A stretch of 64,000 bases of DNA from Akkermansia muciniphila. Its GTDB lineage: Bacteria; Verrucomicrobiota; Verrucomicrobiia; Opitutales; Opitutaceae. Positions 19,184 to 28,100 of this stretch are shown piece by piece. A model generated the notes under the pieces. It was not told the origin of the DNA. It did not search any database and saw only the letters and a list, made by a program, of their open reading frames with translations. The first letter of the stretch is position 1, and the number at the start of each line of letters is the position of its first letter. The stretch spans positions 248,001-312,000 of the forward strand of contig CAMCZZ010000001.1 in NCBI GenBank assembly GCA_945888375.1. The letters run 5' to 3'. Position numbers and translations under genes: made by a program.

Positions 19184-21581
19184 CGGCGGGCGCAGGCTCG
19201 GCGGGGCGGAAGTCCATCAGGCGTTTCACGCGGTCGACCTTGGCGACGTGCACGGGCAAACGGGCGCCGACGGCGTAGCGTTTTTTGGTCTTTGCGCCGA
19301 CCAGCGCGCTACCGTCGCCGGTGATCTGGTAATAGTCGTCGCGCAACAGGGAGGCGGGGACGAAGCCAAAGGTCATGGACTCGGTCAGCTCGATGAAAAA
19401 GCCGTTTGGCCGGGCGTCAGTGATCACGGCCTCGAAGGCCGTCGGAGTATTCTTGAGCAGTTCGCGTTCGAAAAACTCGAGAAGCTTGATTTTCACGCTC
19501 TCGCGCTCGGCCTCGGCGGAGTTGATTTCGGTCAGGCTGAGGTGTTCGCCCATCTCCTCGGCGCGGGCCGCGGTGTAAGGCAGTTTCGCCTTTGGGTCGG
19601 GCGCGTGCGGCGAGTCGGCGGCGGGGCGGTGGCGTTCGAAGGTGGCGTCGTTGTGGCCTAGGACGAGCGAGCCCTGGCGGGCGAGGTAGGCCTCGAGCAC
19701 GCGGTGCACGACGAGGTCGCTGTAGCGGCGGATGGGCGACGTGAAATGGGTGTAGTCGTTTTTATGCAGGCCAAAGTGGCCATCGGGGGCGGAGCGGTAG
19801 GCGGCCTTGCGCAGGCTGCGGAGCAACTGGGTGCGGAGGGTGTAGCCCTGCGGGTGGGTGGCGAGGGTCTTGAGCAGGGCGACGAGCTCCTGGCGTTCGG
19901 AAAGGTCGCCGACGCGGATACCGTGGGTGGCGAGTTGCTGGCGGAGTTCGTTTAACTTCTCGGGATCGGGGTCATCGTGCACGCGGTAGATCGAAGGGAG
20001 TTTTTCGCGGCGGGTGAGGCGGGCGAGGGCCTCGTTGGCGGCGAGCATGAACTCCTCGATCAACTGGTGGCTCTCGTCGTGCTCGATGCGCTCGAGGCGG
20101 TCGGCGTAGCCCTCGGCGTCGACGAAGACCTTGGTCTCGGGCATGTCGAGGTCGAGCGAACCGGCGGCCATGCGTTCGCGGCGCAGGCGGGAGGCCAGTT
20201 TCCAGAGCTGGCGGATCCAGTCTTGCAGGGCGGTCAGTTCCTGGTCGGAAAGGGAGGACAGCGCCCGGCCGGTGGAGCCGGTCTGGTGTTTGGGCGGCAA
20301 CGGCAGTTCGCGGATTTTGGAGAGGTCGTCGGTGAAGAGCAGCGCGAAGGCCTGTTTGTAGGTCAGGCGTTTGTAACTGCGGATCACGGTGGCGGCGTAG
20401 GCGGTGTCTTTTTCAAGCAGCCGGCCTTTGGCATCGAAATCGAGAAAGACGGCTTTGCAGAGGCGGTCCTGGGCCTCGACGAGAGAGCAGAGGCCGTTGG
20501 AGAGTTTTTCCGGCAGCATGGGCACGACAGTGCCGACGAGGTAGGTGGAGTTGCCGCGTTTGAGGGCTTCGCGGTCTAGCGCGGTGCCCGGCTTCACATA
20601 GGCGGAGACGTCTGCGATGTGGATGCCTACGCGCAGGCCGCCGCCGGGCAGGGGCTCGAGCGAGAGGGCGTCGTCGAAATCCTTGGCGTCGTCTGGATCG
20701 ATGGTGAAAACGGGGCTCTGGCGGTAGTCCAGGCGGCCGGCGGTCTGGTGGGGCTGGACGGTGTCGGCGAGGCCGGCGACCTCGCGTTCCACCTCGGCGG
20801 GAAAGACCGGGTCGAGTTTGAATTTACGATACACCCCGAGCAGTTCGGCGCGTGGCTCGAAGGTTTTGCCCAGCACCTCGGTGACGACGCCGCGGAGGGG
20901 TTTGCGGGGATCTTCCCAGGGTTCGAGGGTGGCGACCACCTTGTCGTCGGCTTTCGGGGCGGGTTTGAGGCGCGAAAGGGCCGGGTCCGCGACGAAGACC
21001 TCGAGTGGGAAACGCGGGTCGTCGGCGAGGACGACATACTGGGAGCGGACCTTGGCGAGGCGGCCGACGATTTGTTCGCGGGCGCGTTTCACGATGCGGA
21101 CGACGCGGCCGCGGGCCTCGTCGTTGCGGGCGTCGCCGGCGGCGAAGCGCCGGCCGCGCAGAGTGGCGTCCACGACCACAGCAACGGTGTCCCCGGGTAG
21201 GGCGTTTAGCGTATCCCCGGGGCCGATCTGGATGTCGTCGGGGCGGGGCGCGCCGGGCTCGGCTTCTTCGCCGAGGGCGGGCACGAACCACGCGGAGCCG
21301 CCTTGGCGGAACTGGATGCGCCCGAGGAGTTCATCATCAGCGCCGGGTTGGGCGGTTTTCCGGGTGGTTTTGGCGGATGGGCCGGGCGCCGGGGCGGGCA
21401 GGGCGTAGCGATCGCCGTGGGTCTGGATCACTTCGCCTTTGGAGAGCAGGAGGCGGAGTTCATGCAGAAAGCGGGAACGTTGCTTGGGGGGTAGCTTAAG
21501 GGCGCGGAAGAGGGCGGCATCGTTCACCGGGCGGTAGCCGGGGGCGCGGAGGATTTCGAGCAGCGGGGCGCGGAAAGTCAT
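19155..21581 (-). CDS. rnr: Ribonuclease R (RNB-type 3'-5' exoribonuclease)
   Basis: An 808-residue RNase R/VacB. It has an N-terminal winged-helix region (about 1-60), cold-shock domains (about 85-260), an RNB catalytic domain with the metal-binding aspartates in FTIDPDDAKDFDDAL (D295, D301, D303, D304), and an S1 domain near the C-terminus (AVITDARPNGFFIELTESMTFGFVPA). It degrades structured RNA and takes part in rRNA quality control. The tail is Lys-rich (AKSQKKPAH). The 29-base overlap with tatD is tail to tail. The 338 bases upstream of its start contain a MITE-like element. Confidence 0.94.
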   Translation of the reverse strand: MTFRAPLLEILRAPGYRPVNDAALFRALKLPPKQRSRFLHELRLLLSKGEVIQTHGDRYALPAPAPGPSAKTTRKTAQPGADDELLGRIQFRQGGSAWFVPALGEEAEPGAPRPDDIQIGPGDTLNALPGDTVAVVVDATLRGRRFAAGDARNDEARGRVVRIVKRAREQIVGRLAKVRSQYVVLADDPRFPLEVFVADPALSRLKPAPKADDKVVATLEPWEDPRKPLRGVVTEVLGKTFEPRAELLGVYRKFKLDPVFPAEVEREVAGLADTVQPHQTAGRLDYRQSPVFTIDPDDAKDFDDALSLEPLPGGGLRVGIHIADVSAYVKPGTALDREALKRGNSTYLVGTVVPMLPEKLSNGLCSLVEAQDRLCKAVFLDFDAKGRLLEKDTAYAATVIRSYKRLTYKQAFALLFTDDLSKIRELPLPPKHQTGSTGRALSSLSDQELTALQDWIRQLWKLASRLRRERMAAGSLDLDMPETKVFVDAEGYADRLERIEHDESHQLIEEFMLAANEALARLTRREKLPSIYRVHDDPDPEKLNELRQQLATHGIRVGDLSERQELVALLKTLATHPQGYTLRTQLLRSLRKAAYRSAPDGHFGLHKNDYTHFTSPIRRYSDLVVHRVLEAYLARQGSLVLGHNDATFERHRPAADSPHAPDPKAKLPYTAARAEEMGEHLSLTEINSAEAERESVKIKLLEFFERELLKNTPTAFEAVITDARPNGFFIELTESMTFGFVPASLLRDDYYQITGDGSALVGAKTKKRYAVGARLPVHVAKVDRVKRLMDFRPAEPAPAAKSQKKPAH

Positions 21582-21747
21582 GATGGAGGTATCGCAGTGA
21601 GCGGATCGTCGGGCCCCGGGGTGGCGGCGGCGAAGGTTATGCGACTAAGGTGCGCGTGGGGCGTGATTCCGACAAGACCTATCGCGGTGCTGCTTGGGTG
21701 ATTATGCCGGGTGGTGCCAAAGGAGGTCGGATGCAACGACCGCGTGC
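21582..21747. other. Intergenic region upstream of rnr
   Basis: No gene is apparent between the rnr start and the MITE-like element. The segment presumably carries the rnr promoter; I see no clear operator or hairpin. Confidence 0.4.
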
Positions 21748-21917
21748 TAGTGTCCTGTCATTGAAGTTACTTTAAAAAGTAATTGGCCGCAAAAAGACGC
21801 GGAAAGCGCATATTCAAACCCGATGTTAGCTGTTTCTGCCTTTTTTTGCGACATATGAGGCTTTTGCGGCCACCCTCCGGTTTCGTTTAATCAATTTTCT
21901 TCGATGACTGGACACCA
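21748..21917. mobile_element. MITE-like element of about 170 bp
   Basis: The ends are inverted: TAGTGTCCTGTCATTGAAG at 21748-21766 against the complement of 21899-21917 (TGGTGTCCAGTCATCGAAG), 16 of 19 matches. Inside lies a second inverted pair around GGCCGCAAAA (about 21785-21795 and 21867-21878). It is far too short for a transposase and is AT-richer than the region. No target-site duplication is visible. It sits in the 338-base gap between rnr and the six-hairpin gene, ending 2 bases before that gene's stop codon. Confidence 0.6.
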
Positions 21918-21919
21918 GT

Positions 21920-24900
21920 TCACCGTTCCAAGGTTACGGCGAGGACACCTATCACGACCTCATTGGCGAGGGTGCGGACGGTGAGGGAGCGGAGTTCCTT
22001 TTGCGGGTCGAGGGGGAGGGCGAGCACGGTGGCGGCGCCGCCGGGGATGGTGGCGCCACGGCGGGCGAAATCGGCGGGGGTTCCGGCGCGGATGCGGGCG
22101 GTCTTCAAGTCGATGCGCAGGGGAACGGGCTCCGGTCGGGAGAAGGCGAGGCCGTCGATGAAGTAGTCCTGATCGATGGGCCACCAGGTCGTCGGGTTGT
22201 GCAGGGGCAGGCGGGCGGTCGTGCCGTCGGCGTAGGTTGCGATTACTTCTCCATTGTCGAGGCGGCTCTGCATCCAGTTGGTCGAGCCGGCCATGAGCAG
22301 GTGGACGCGGCGGGCGCGGTCGGTGAGGGGGAACGAGAGCTCGCGCGGGTAGTTGTCCCATTGCGAGGTGAAGGCGATGTTCGGCGTGGTGCCAGGGCCG
22401 GGGGTGGCGAAGGGCACGCCGGAGGGCAGGACGAGCCGCCCGCCGTGCGCGGCGGAGGCGGCGCGGAGGCCGGTGTCGTCGATCTCGGCGGTGGCGTTCA
22501 CGTGGCCGGCCCAGGCGCCGATGCCCTGGGCGGGGATGGCCAGGGAGACGAAGGGCGAGCGCGGCGAACGGTATTTGCCGGGGGCGAAGATCGCGGTGAC
22601 GCGGTCGTTGAACACGGGGCTGAGGTCGAGCGGTTCGAGGCGGGCGTCGGCGGCGGGCGGGGGCGGGGCGACGAAGGCGGTGATGTCGGCCGGCGGCGCT
22701 GCGGGGAAGGGCGGAGCGGGACTTGGCGCCACGGCGGGGCCGGACCAACGGACAATGATGGTAAAGTCCTTGGCGGCGGGGGCGAGGGCGACAAGGCGGG
22801 GCGTGTCGCTCCAGGCGGGGTCGGGGGACGCGGTGACCGCGACGCTGTTGACCGTCACCTCGGCGGCGGCGGCGCGGTGGGGCAGGGCGAGGCGGAGGGC
22901 GACGGGGCGGGTGAAGCGAGTGGCGAGGCGGTAGGTGTCCACGTTGCCCTTACGCGTGAAATCGAGGTCTAGGTCGGGATGGTGGAGGGCGGCGCGGTCC
23001 CAAGCGGAGGGGAAGCCGGGGGCGAGGCCGAGTTCGCCGGCGAGCAGATCGGGCGCGAGGCCGAAGAGGCCCTCGACCAGAGCGCGGGAGAAGACGCCGG
23101 AGCCGTCGGCGAAGTCGCGCTGTGACTCGCCGCGGTAGGCGTCGAGGTAGTTCATCGAGCCGATGTTGCCGGGGCACACGCCCATGTAGAGCGAGGCGAG
23201 GAGGGACGAGCGGGCGAGGGTGTAGGCGGCGTCGGCGCGGCCGGCCTGCCAGAAACCGAGGGCGGTGTGAAGGTTCTCGCCCATGACGACGTTATTAATG
23301 GACCAGGTGTAGGGCATCCAGTCGCTGGTGGCATACATCGCGAGACCCTCGGGCACGCCCGGACCGCGCACAGCAAGGCGGGGGAGGTCGCGCTCGACGG
23401 CGCGGGTCATGCGCCAGGCCTCGGACGGGCTGACCAGTCCGGCGTCCATCGTGTGATAAAAGCTCCAGAGCGCGGCCGAGGGGTGGACTAGTTGCAGGCC
23501 GAGCAGGTCTTTGAACTCGGCGAACATGCCGCGGTCGGGTAGCCAGAGCAGTTCCCGCATCCCGCGTGCGATCAGGGCGGCCTCGTTTTCGTAGGGGGTG
23601 GGGTCGGCACCGACGAGGCGGGCGACGCGCGCGGCCATCAGGTTGTGCCAATGGTTGTAGGCGGAGGCGTGGGCGGTGCCGCCGCCGTGGTATTGCAGGT
23701 CGTCGCTCGCCCAGATGGCGGCGTAGGCCTCGTAGAGCGGGAGTTTTGTGGATGAGTCCGGCCCTTTGCTAAACTCGCGACGGAAGAGGCGGCGTTGCCA
23801 GGCGAGGTGGCGCTCGATGACGGGCCAGACCTCGCGGGCGAAGGCGTGATCGCCGGTCCACAGCAGATGCCGGAAGAGGGCGTCGATGTAGACCAGGTTC
23901 ATGTCGTAGTGGTGGAACGACAGGGCGCCGGGGGCGTGGAGGGCGCGGCGGGAGCGGGCGAGGTTGGTTTCCTCTTCCGGCGGAGGGAGCACGGCGGGGA
24001 TGTCGCCGGGTTTTTGTTGTCCGGCCCAGTAGCTGAAATGGCGGCGGGCGCGTTCGTGCCAGCCCAGCGCGTCGTTCAGGTAAGGGCCGCGCCAGCCGAG
24101 GAGTTTTTGCCGCCAGGCGATGGCGCCGTGCAGGACGACGCCTTCACGGTCGTCCCACACGGCATCGGCGGCGAGATTGAGTGCGCCGACGGCGGCATCG
24201 AGGTAGGGGTCGGGGGTGGAGACGCGGACGTGGCTTTGTAGGGCGAGGCGCGCGGCCTCGGCGGCGGCGAAGCGGGCGGGGAGCTCGACGGCGGCGGGTG
24301 CGGGTGCGTTGTCCGAGAGGCTCTGAACCCAAAGGTAGACGGGAGTGGCGTGGGTGAGCGTGACGCGGCCGGCGACGATGGGTGCGGCGGGCGCGGTGAC
24401 GGGCGTGGTGGCGGTGAACGGCGAGGCCCAAGCGGCGGCGTCGAGCACGGCGAGGGTGGACGCGGGCAGGGTAAGGCCGCGCAGGGCGGCGGACTTGGCC
24501 TGGAGGGTGAAGGCGGCGTCGGCGTCTACGGTGAAGGACTGGCCGCGGGCGTTTTCGGGGGAGAACTGGAAGTATTCGCCGATGGGCACGCGCTCGGTGC
24601 CGATGTCGCCGTCGCGTTTGCCGCGCTGGCCGCTGGCACCGCCGTAGGCCCATCCGAGGACCAGCGGGGAGGCGAGTCCGCGGGCCTCGACTCGCACGAT
24701 CAGGCCCTCGGCCTGGGCGCAGGGGATGGAATCCACGACGAGGGCGCCGTCCGGGCCGAGGGCGGGGTCGGTGATCTCGTGGCGGAGGGAACCGGGGCGG
24801 TAGCGGGTGACGACGCGCGCGGCGTCATACAGCCAGCGCACGGTGCCGTCGGTGGCGACCAGGCCAAGTCGGAGGTTGCCGCCGCGGCCGGGCAGGTAGA

Positions 24901-25162
24901 GCGACCATTCAGGACGGTCGCCGCCGTCGACACGGAAGGCGGTGTGGGTGCCGTAGAGCGGGCGGTTGAAAAACTCGCGGCCGTTCTCGATCACGAAGTC
25001 GCCGCCGAGGGGCGTGTAGCGCAGCGGGCGTTTGAGTTCGCGCGGGCGGTCGGCGGAGAAGGCGACGACGGCGGATGAGGGCGGGGGCAGCGCGTCCTCG
25101 GCGAAAAGTCCGGCGGACAAGACGATGAACAGCGCGGCGGCGGGGGCTCGGAGTGGGGGCAT
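21920..25162 (-). CDS. Secreted six-hairpin glycosidase-like protein (DUF4450-type)
   Basis: A 1080-residue protein. A signal peptide (APAAALFIVLSAGLFAEDA) starts at the ATG 25160-25162. The N-terminal segment NGREFFNRPLYGTHTAFRVDGG and SLYLPGRGGNLRLGL resemble DUF4450 proteins, and the middle (about 400-830) has the helical, Trp-rich pattern of six-hairpin glycosidases (AWRQKLLGWRGPYLNDALGW, MYATSDWMPYTWSINNVVMGENL). The C-terminal third is beta-rich and may bind carbohydrate. The exact substrate is unknown; with a pectate-lyase-like neighbour a pectin-related glycan is likely. Its start overlaps the stop of the lyase gene by one base (TGATG), a sign of translational coupling. Confidence 0.65.
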   Translation of the reverse strand: MPPLRAPAAALFIVLSAGLFAEDALPPPSSAVVAFSADRPRELKRPLRYTPLGGDFVIENGREFFNRPLYGTHTAFRVDGGDRPEWSLYLPGRGGNLRLGLVATDGTVRWLYDAARVVTRYRPGSLRHEITDPALGPDGALVVDSIPCAQAEGLIVRVEARGLASPLVLGWAYGGASGQRGKRDGDIGTERVPIGEYFQFSPENARGQSFTVDADAAFTLQAKSAALRGLTLPASTLAVLDAAAWASPFTATTPVTAPAAPIVAGRVTLTHATPVYLWVQSLSDNAPAPAAVELPARFAAAEAARLALQSHVRVSTPDPYLDAAVGALNLAADAVWDDREGVVLHGAIAWRQKLLGWRGPYLNDALGWHERARRHFSYWAGQQKPGDIPAVLPPPEEETNLARSRRALHAPGALSFHHYDMNLVYIDALFRHLLWTGDHAFAREVWPVIERHLAWQRRLFRREFSKGPDSSTKLPLYEAYAAIWASDDLQYHGGGTAHASAYNHWHNLMAARVARLVGADPTPYENEAALIARGMRELLWLPDRGMFAEFKDLLGLQLVHPSAALWSFYHTMDAGLVSPSEAWRMTRAVERDLPRLAVRGPGVPEGLAMYATSDWMPYTWSINNVVMGENLHTALGFWQAGRADAAYTLARSSLLASLYMGVCPGNIGSMNYLDAYRGESQRDFADGSGVFSRALVEGLFGLAPDLLAGELGLAPGFPSAWDRAALHHPDLDLDFTRKGNVDTYRLATRFTRPVALRLALPHRAAAAEVTVNSVAVTASPDPAWSDTPRLVALAPAAKDFTIIVRWSGPAVAPSPAPPFPAAPPADITAFVAPPPPAADARLEPLDLSPVFNDRVTAIFAPGKYRSPRSPFVSLAIPAQGIGAWAGHVNATAEIDDTGLRAASAAHGGRLVLPSGVPFATPGPGTTPNIAFTSQWDNYPRELSFPLTDRARRVHLLMAGSTNWMQSRLDNGEVIATYADGTTARLPLHNPTTWWPIDQDYFIDGLAFSRPEPVPLRIDLKTARIRAGTPADFARRGATIPGGAATVLALPLDPQKELRSLTVRTLANEVVIGVLAVTLER

Positions 25163-28100
25163 CAGCGGACCTTGACGCGGTAAAAACGGCGAGGCGAGGC
25201 GCCGCCGTCGTGGGTGAAAACGAGGTTCTGGCTGGTGGCGCCTTGGCGTGTCTCTAGGTCGGTCCAGACGCCGGCTACGTCCTCTGTGGTCTGGAGGGTG
25301 TAGGTGTGGCCGGCGTAGGACGCGATGGTCAGGGTGAAGGCGGTGCCCTCGCGCGACCAAGAGGAGAGCTTCACGGCGGAGGCATCGAGGACGGTGCCGT
25401 TGTTCACCAGGTTGGGCGGGAGGCTGCCGCCAGCGGTCATGAGATCGAGGACGCCGTTGTTGACGAAAGCGCCGGAGACGACGAGCTCGGCGCCGTCGGC
25501 GAGGCGCATGACGCCGTCGTTGAGGATGTCGCCCGTCACGGTCAGGCGGACGGCGCCGCGCAGGCCGATCTCGCCCTGGTTGTTGACGTCGCCGGAGATC
25601 GTGCCGCGGCCGGTGAGCACGGCTCCGGGGGCGAGGTCGAGGGCCTGGCCGGCGAAGGTGCCGTCGGCGAGTTCGAGGGTGGCGTGGGGGCCGACCTCGG
25701 TCTTGCCGGTCAGGACGAGCGAGCCGGATAGGACGAGGCGGCCGGCCTCGATGTCGACGGAGCCGCCAAAGGTGGACGCGCCGGACAGGGTCCAAGCGGC
25801 TGTGCCGATCTTGACGACACGGAGGCCGGCGAGGTCGCCGCCCTGCACGATCTGGCCGGCGAAAGCGGTGTCGAGGTTGGCCCCGCCGACGCGGTAGGTG
25901 GTGGTGGTCTCGCCGCTTCCGGATTGGCGGCCCGAGAGCCGGGTGGAGGGGCCGCCGGAAACGGCCCCGAGCTCGATGGTGATGTCGCCGTTGCGGTTGG
26001 TCAGGGTGCCGGAGGCGGAGCCGAGGGCGAAGTGGGTGGAGACGGAACCGAGGTTCACGTCGCTGGTGCCGACGGAATTCGAGTTTAGGCGGAGCATGCC
26101 GGAGCCGGCGCCAAGATTGATGGTGCCGGAGAAGCCGGACATCGCGCCGTTGATGCTCAGGATGCCGGCGACACCGGACAGGTCGAGCGAGGCGACGCCG
26201 GAGCTGGAGAACGTGCTCGCGGTCGAGTTCGCGAGGGTGAAATTGCCGGTGTAGGCGGACGTGATGGCGGAGGCGCCGGAGACGACGACGGAGTTGTTCA
26301 GGAAGATGGTGGCGTTGGGCAGGGAGAGGGTGCCGCCGGCAAGCGTGACTAGTCCGGTGCCGAGGGACGTGCTGGCGTTGCCCAAGGCCAGGGTGCCGGC
26401 CTCGATGCGCACGCCCCCGGTGAAGGGGTTTGCGGCGGTGTTGGCCAGCGTGAGCGTGCCCGCGCCGGCTTTCACGAGCCGGGCGGCGCCGGCGAGCACG
26501 CCCGCACCTTCGAAGGAGTAGGCGCGGGTGGAGTTGTTCACCGTCACGACGGAGGGCTGGAGCGTGCCGGTGAGCACGATGGAGCCGCCGGCGCCGGTGT
26601 CGTCGAAGGTGACGCGATCGAGGTTGTAGAACACGGCGGGGGAGCCGCCGGTGAAGTTGCCGGACGTGGTGTTCAGGTCCCAGAGGCCGCCTGAGGCCCC
26701 GGACCAGACGAGCGGGGCGGCGGAGCCGGCGACCACCAGGTTCAGGAAGGTCGGGCTGCCGGAGGCGGCGCGGGCGATGGAGAAGGTCTGGCGGGTGGTG
26801 CCGGTGGCGGCGGGAAGGATCGGGACGACGGTGCTGCCGGACGCGGACAGGGTGGAGGCGCCGTCGACCAGCGGGTAGGTGCCGGGCGCGAGGCCGGCGG
26901 TGAGGTCGAGGAAGTTGATCTGGGCGTTGACGGTCGCGCCGAGCGTGAAGACGCCGCCCGAGACGGTGATTTTGTCCGAGGTGGCGACGGGAGTGGGGCC
27001 GAGGTCGAAGACTAGGGTGGAGCCGCTGGCGGCGTTCAGGCCGGCGGAGGCGGTGAAGGTGCCGGCGGCGCCGTCGGACGCGCCGGGGTTGAGTCTGCCG
27101 CCGGAGGAGACGGTCACGAGGCCGCCGGTCGTGCCGGTGCCGGCGAGGGTGCCGCCGGAGGCGACGGTGATCGGCGCGGTGGTGAAGGAGCCGTTCAGGC
27201 GTAAGGTGCCGGCGGATACGGTGGTGAGGCCGGTGTGGGTGGAGGCGCCGGTGAGCGTCCAGGCGCCGGAGCCGACCTTGTTCACCAGGGTGGCGACCAC
27301 GCCGCCCGTGCCCCCGTTGGTGATGATACCGTGGAAGGTGGCGTCCTCGCCGCGCGCGCCGATGCTGTAGAGACTGGTGTTCGAGTTGGTGGCGACTGGA
27401 GTCTGCGTGCCTTGTAGCTGGGTGTTTGGGCCGCCCGTGAGGGTGCCGATGGCGTAGGCGGTGGTGCCGCCGTTGCGGTTCATGAACTGGCCGGAGCCCT
27501 GGCCGAGATCGATGGCGAGGTTGGCGGAGCCGAAGTTTGTGTTGCTGGTCTGGTTCAGACGCAGGCGCGGGGTGCCGGTGGGGCCGAGGGTGATGCGTCC
27601 GGAGTAGCCGCTCCAGGTGCCGGCGATGGTCCAGAGCGCGGAGGTGTTCACGGTGACGTCACCGGAGCCGGTCCAGTTGCCGGTGGCGTTGTGCTGGGTG
27701 GTGACGTTGACGACGGTGGGGGCGTTGAACTCGAGGGGATTGGTGATGTTGCTGGCGGCGCCGCCGGGGGAGAGGGTGAGGGTGCCGCCGTTGAGTTGGA
27801 GCTTGGTGGAGCTACCGGCGGTGTAGTTGGTGAGCGTGAGGCCACCGGCTTCGTGGACAACGGAGCCGAAGCTGTTGGCGGAGGTGTTGGAAAGGGTGAG
27901 GGTTCCGGTGCCGCGCTTCACGAGCTGCCCTCCGACGGTCAGGGCCCCGGCGCCGGAAAGGGTGTAGTTCCTGGTGGTGTCGAAGGTGACGGCGCCGGCG
28001 GCGACGTTGGCGGGGAGGCTGATGGCCGGGCTGGCGGAGCCGCGGTCGTCGAAGAGGGCGGTGTCGTTCACGGCGAAGGCGACGGGGGCGTCGCCGTGTT

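Noticed and set aside
21920-25795. Open frame of the glycosidase extended to 25795 (1291 residues)
   Set aside because: The upstream part is Arg/His/Pro-rich low-complexity sequence antisense to nothing conserved, overlaps the lyase gene end, and a signal peptide begins cleanly at 25162.
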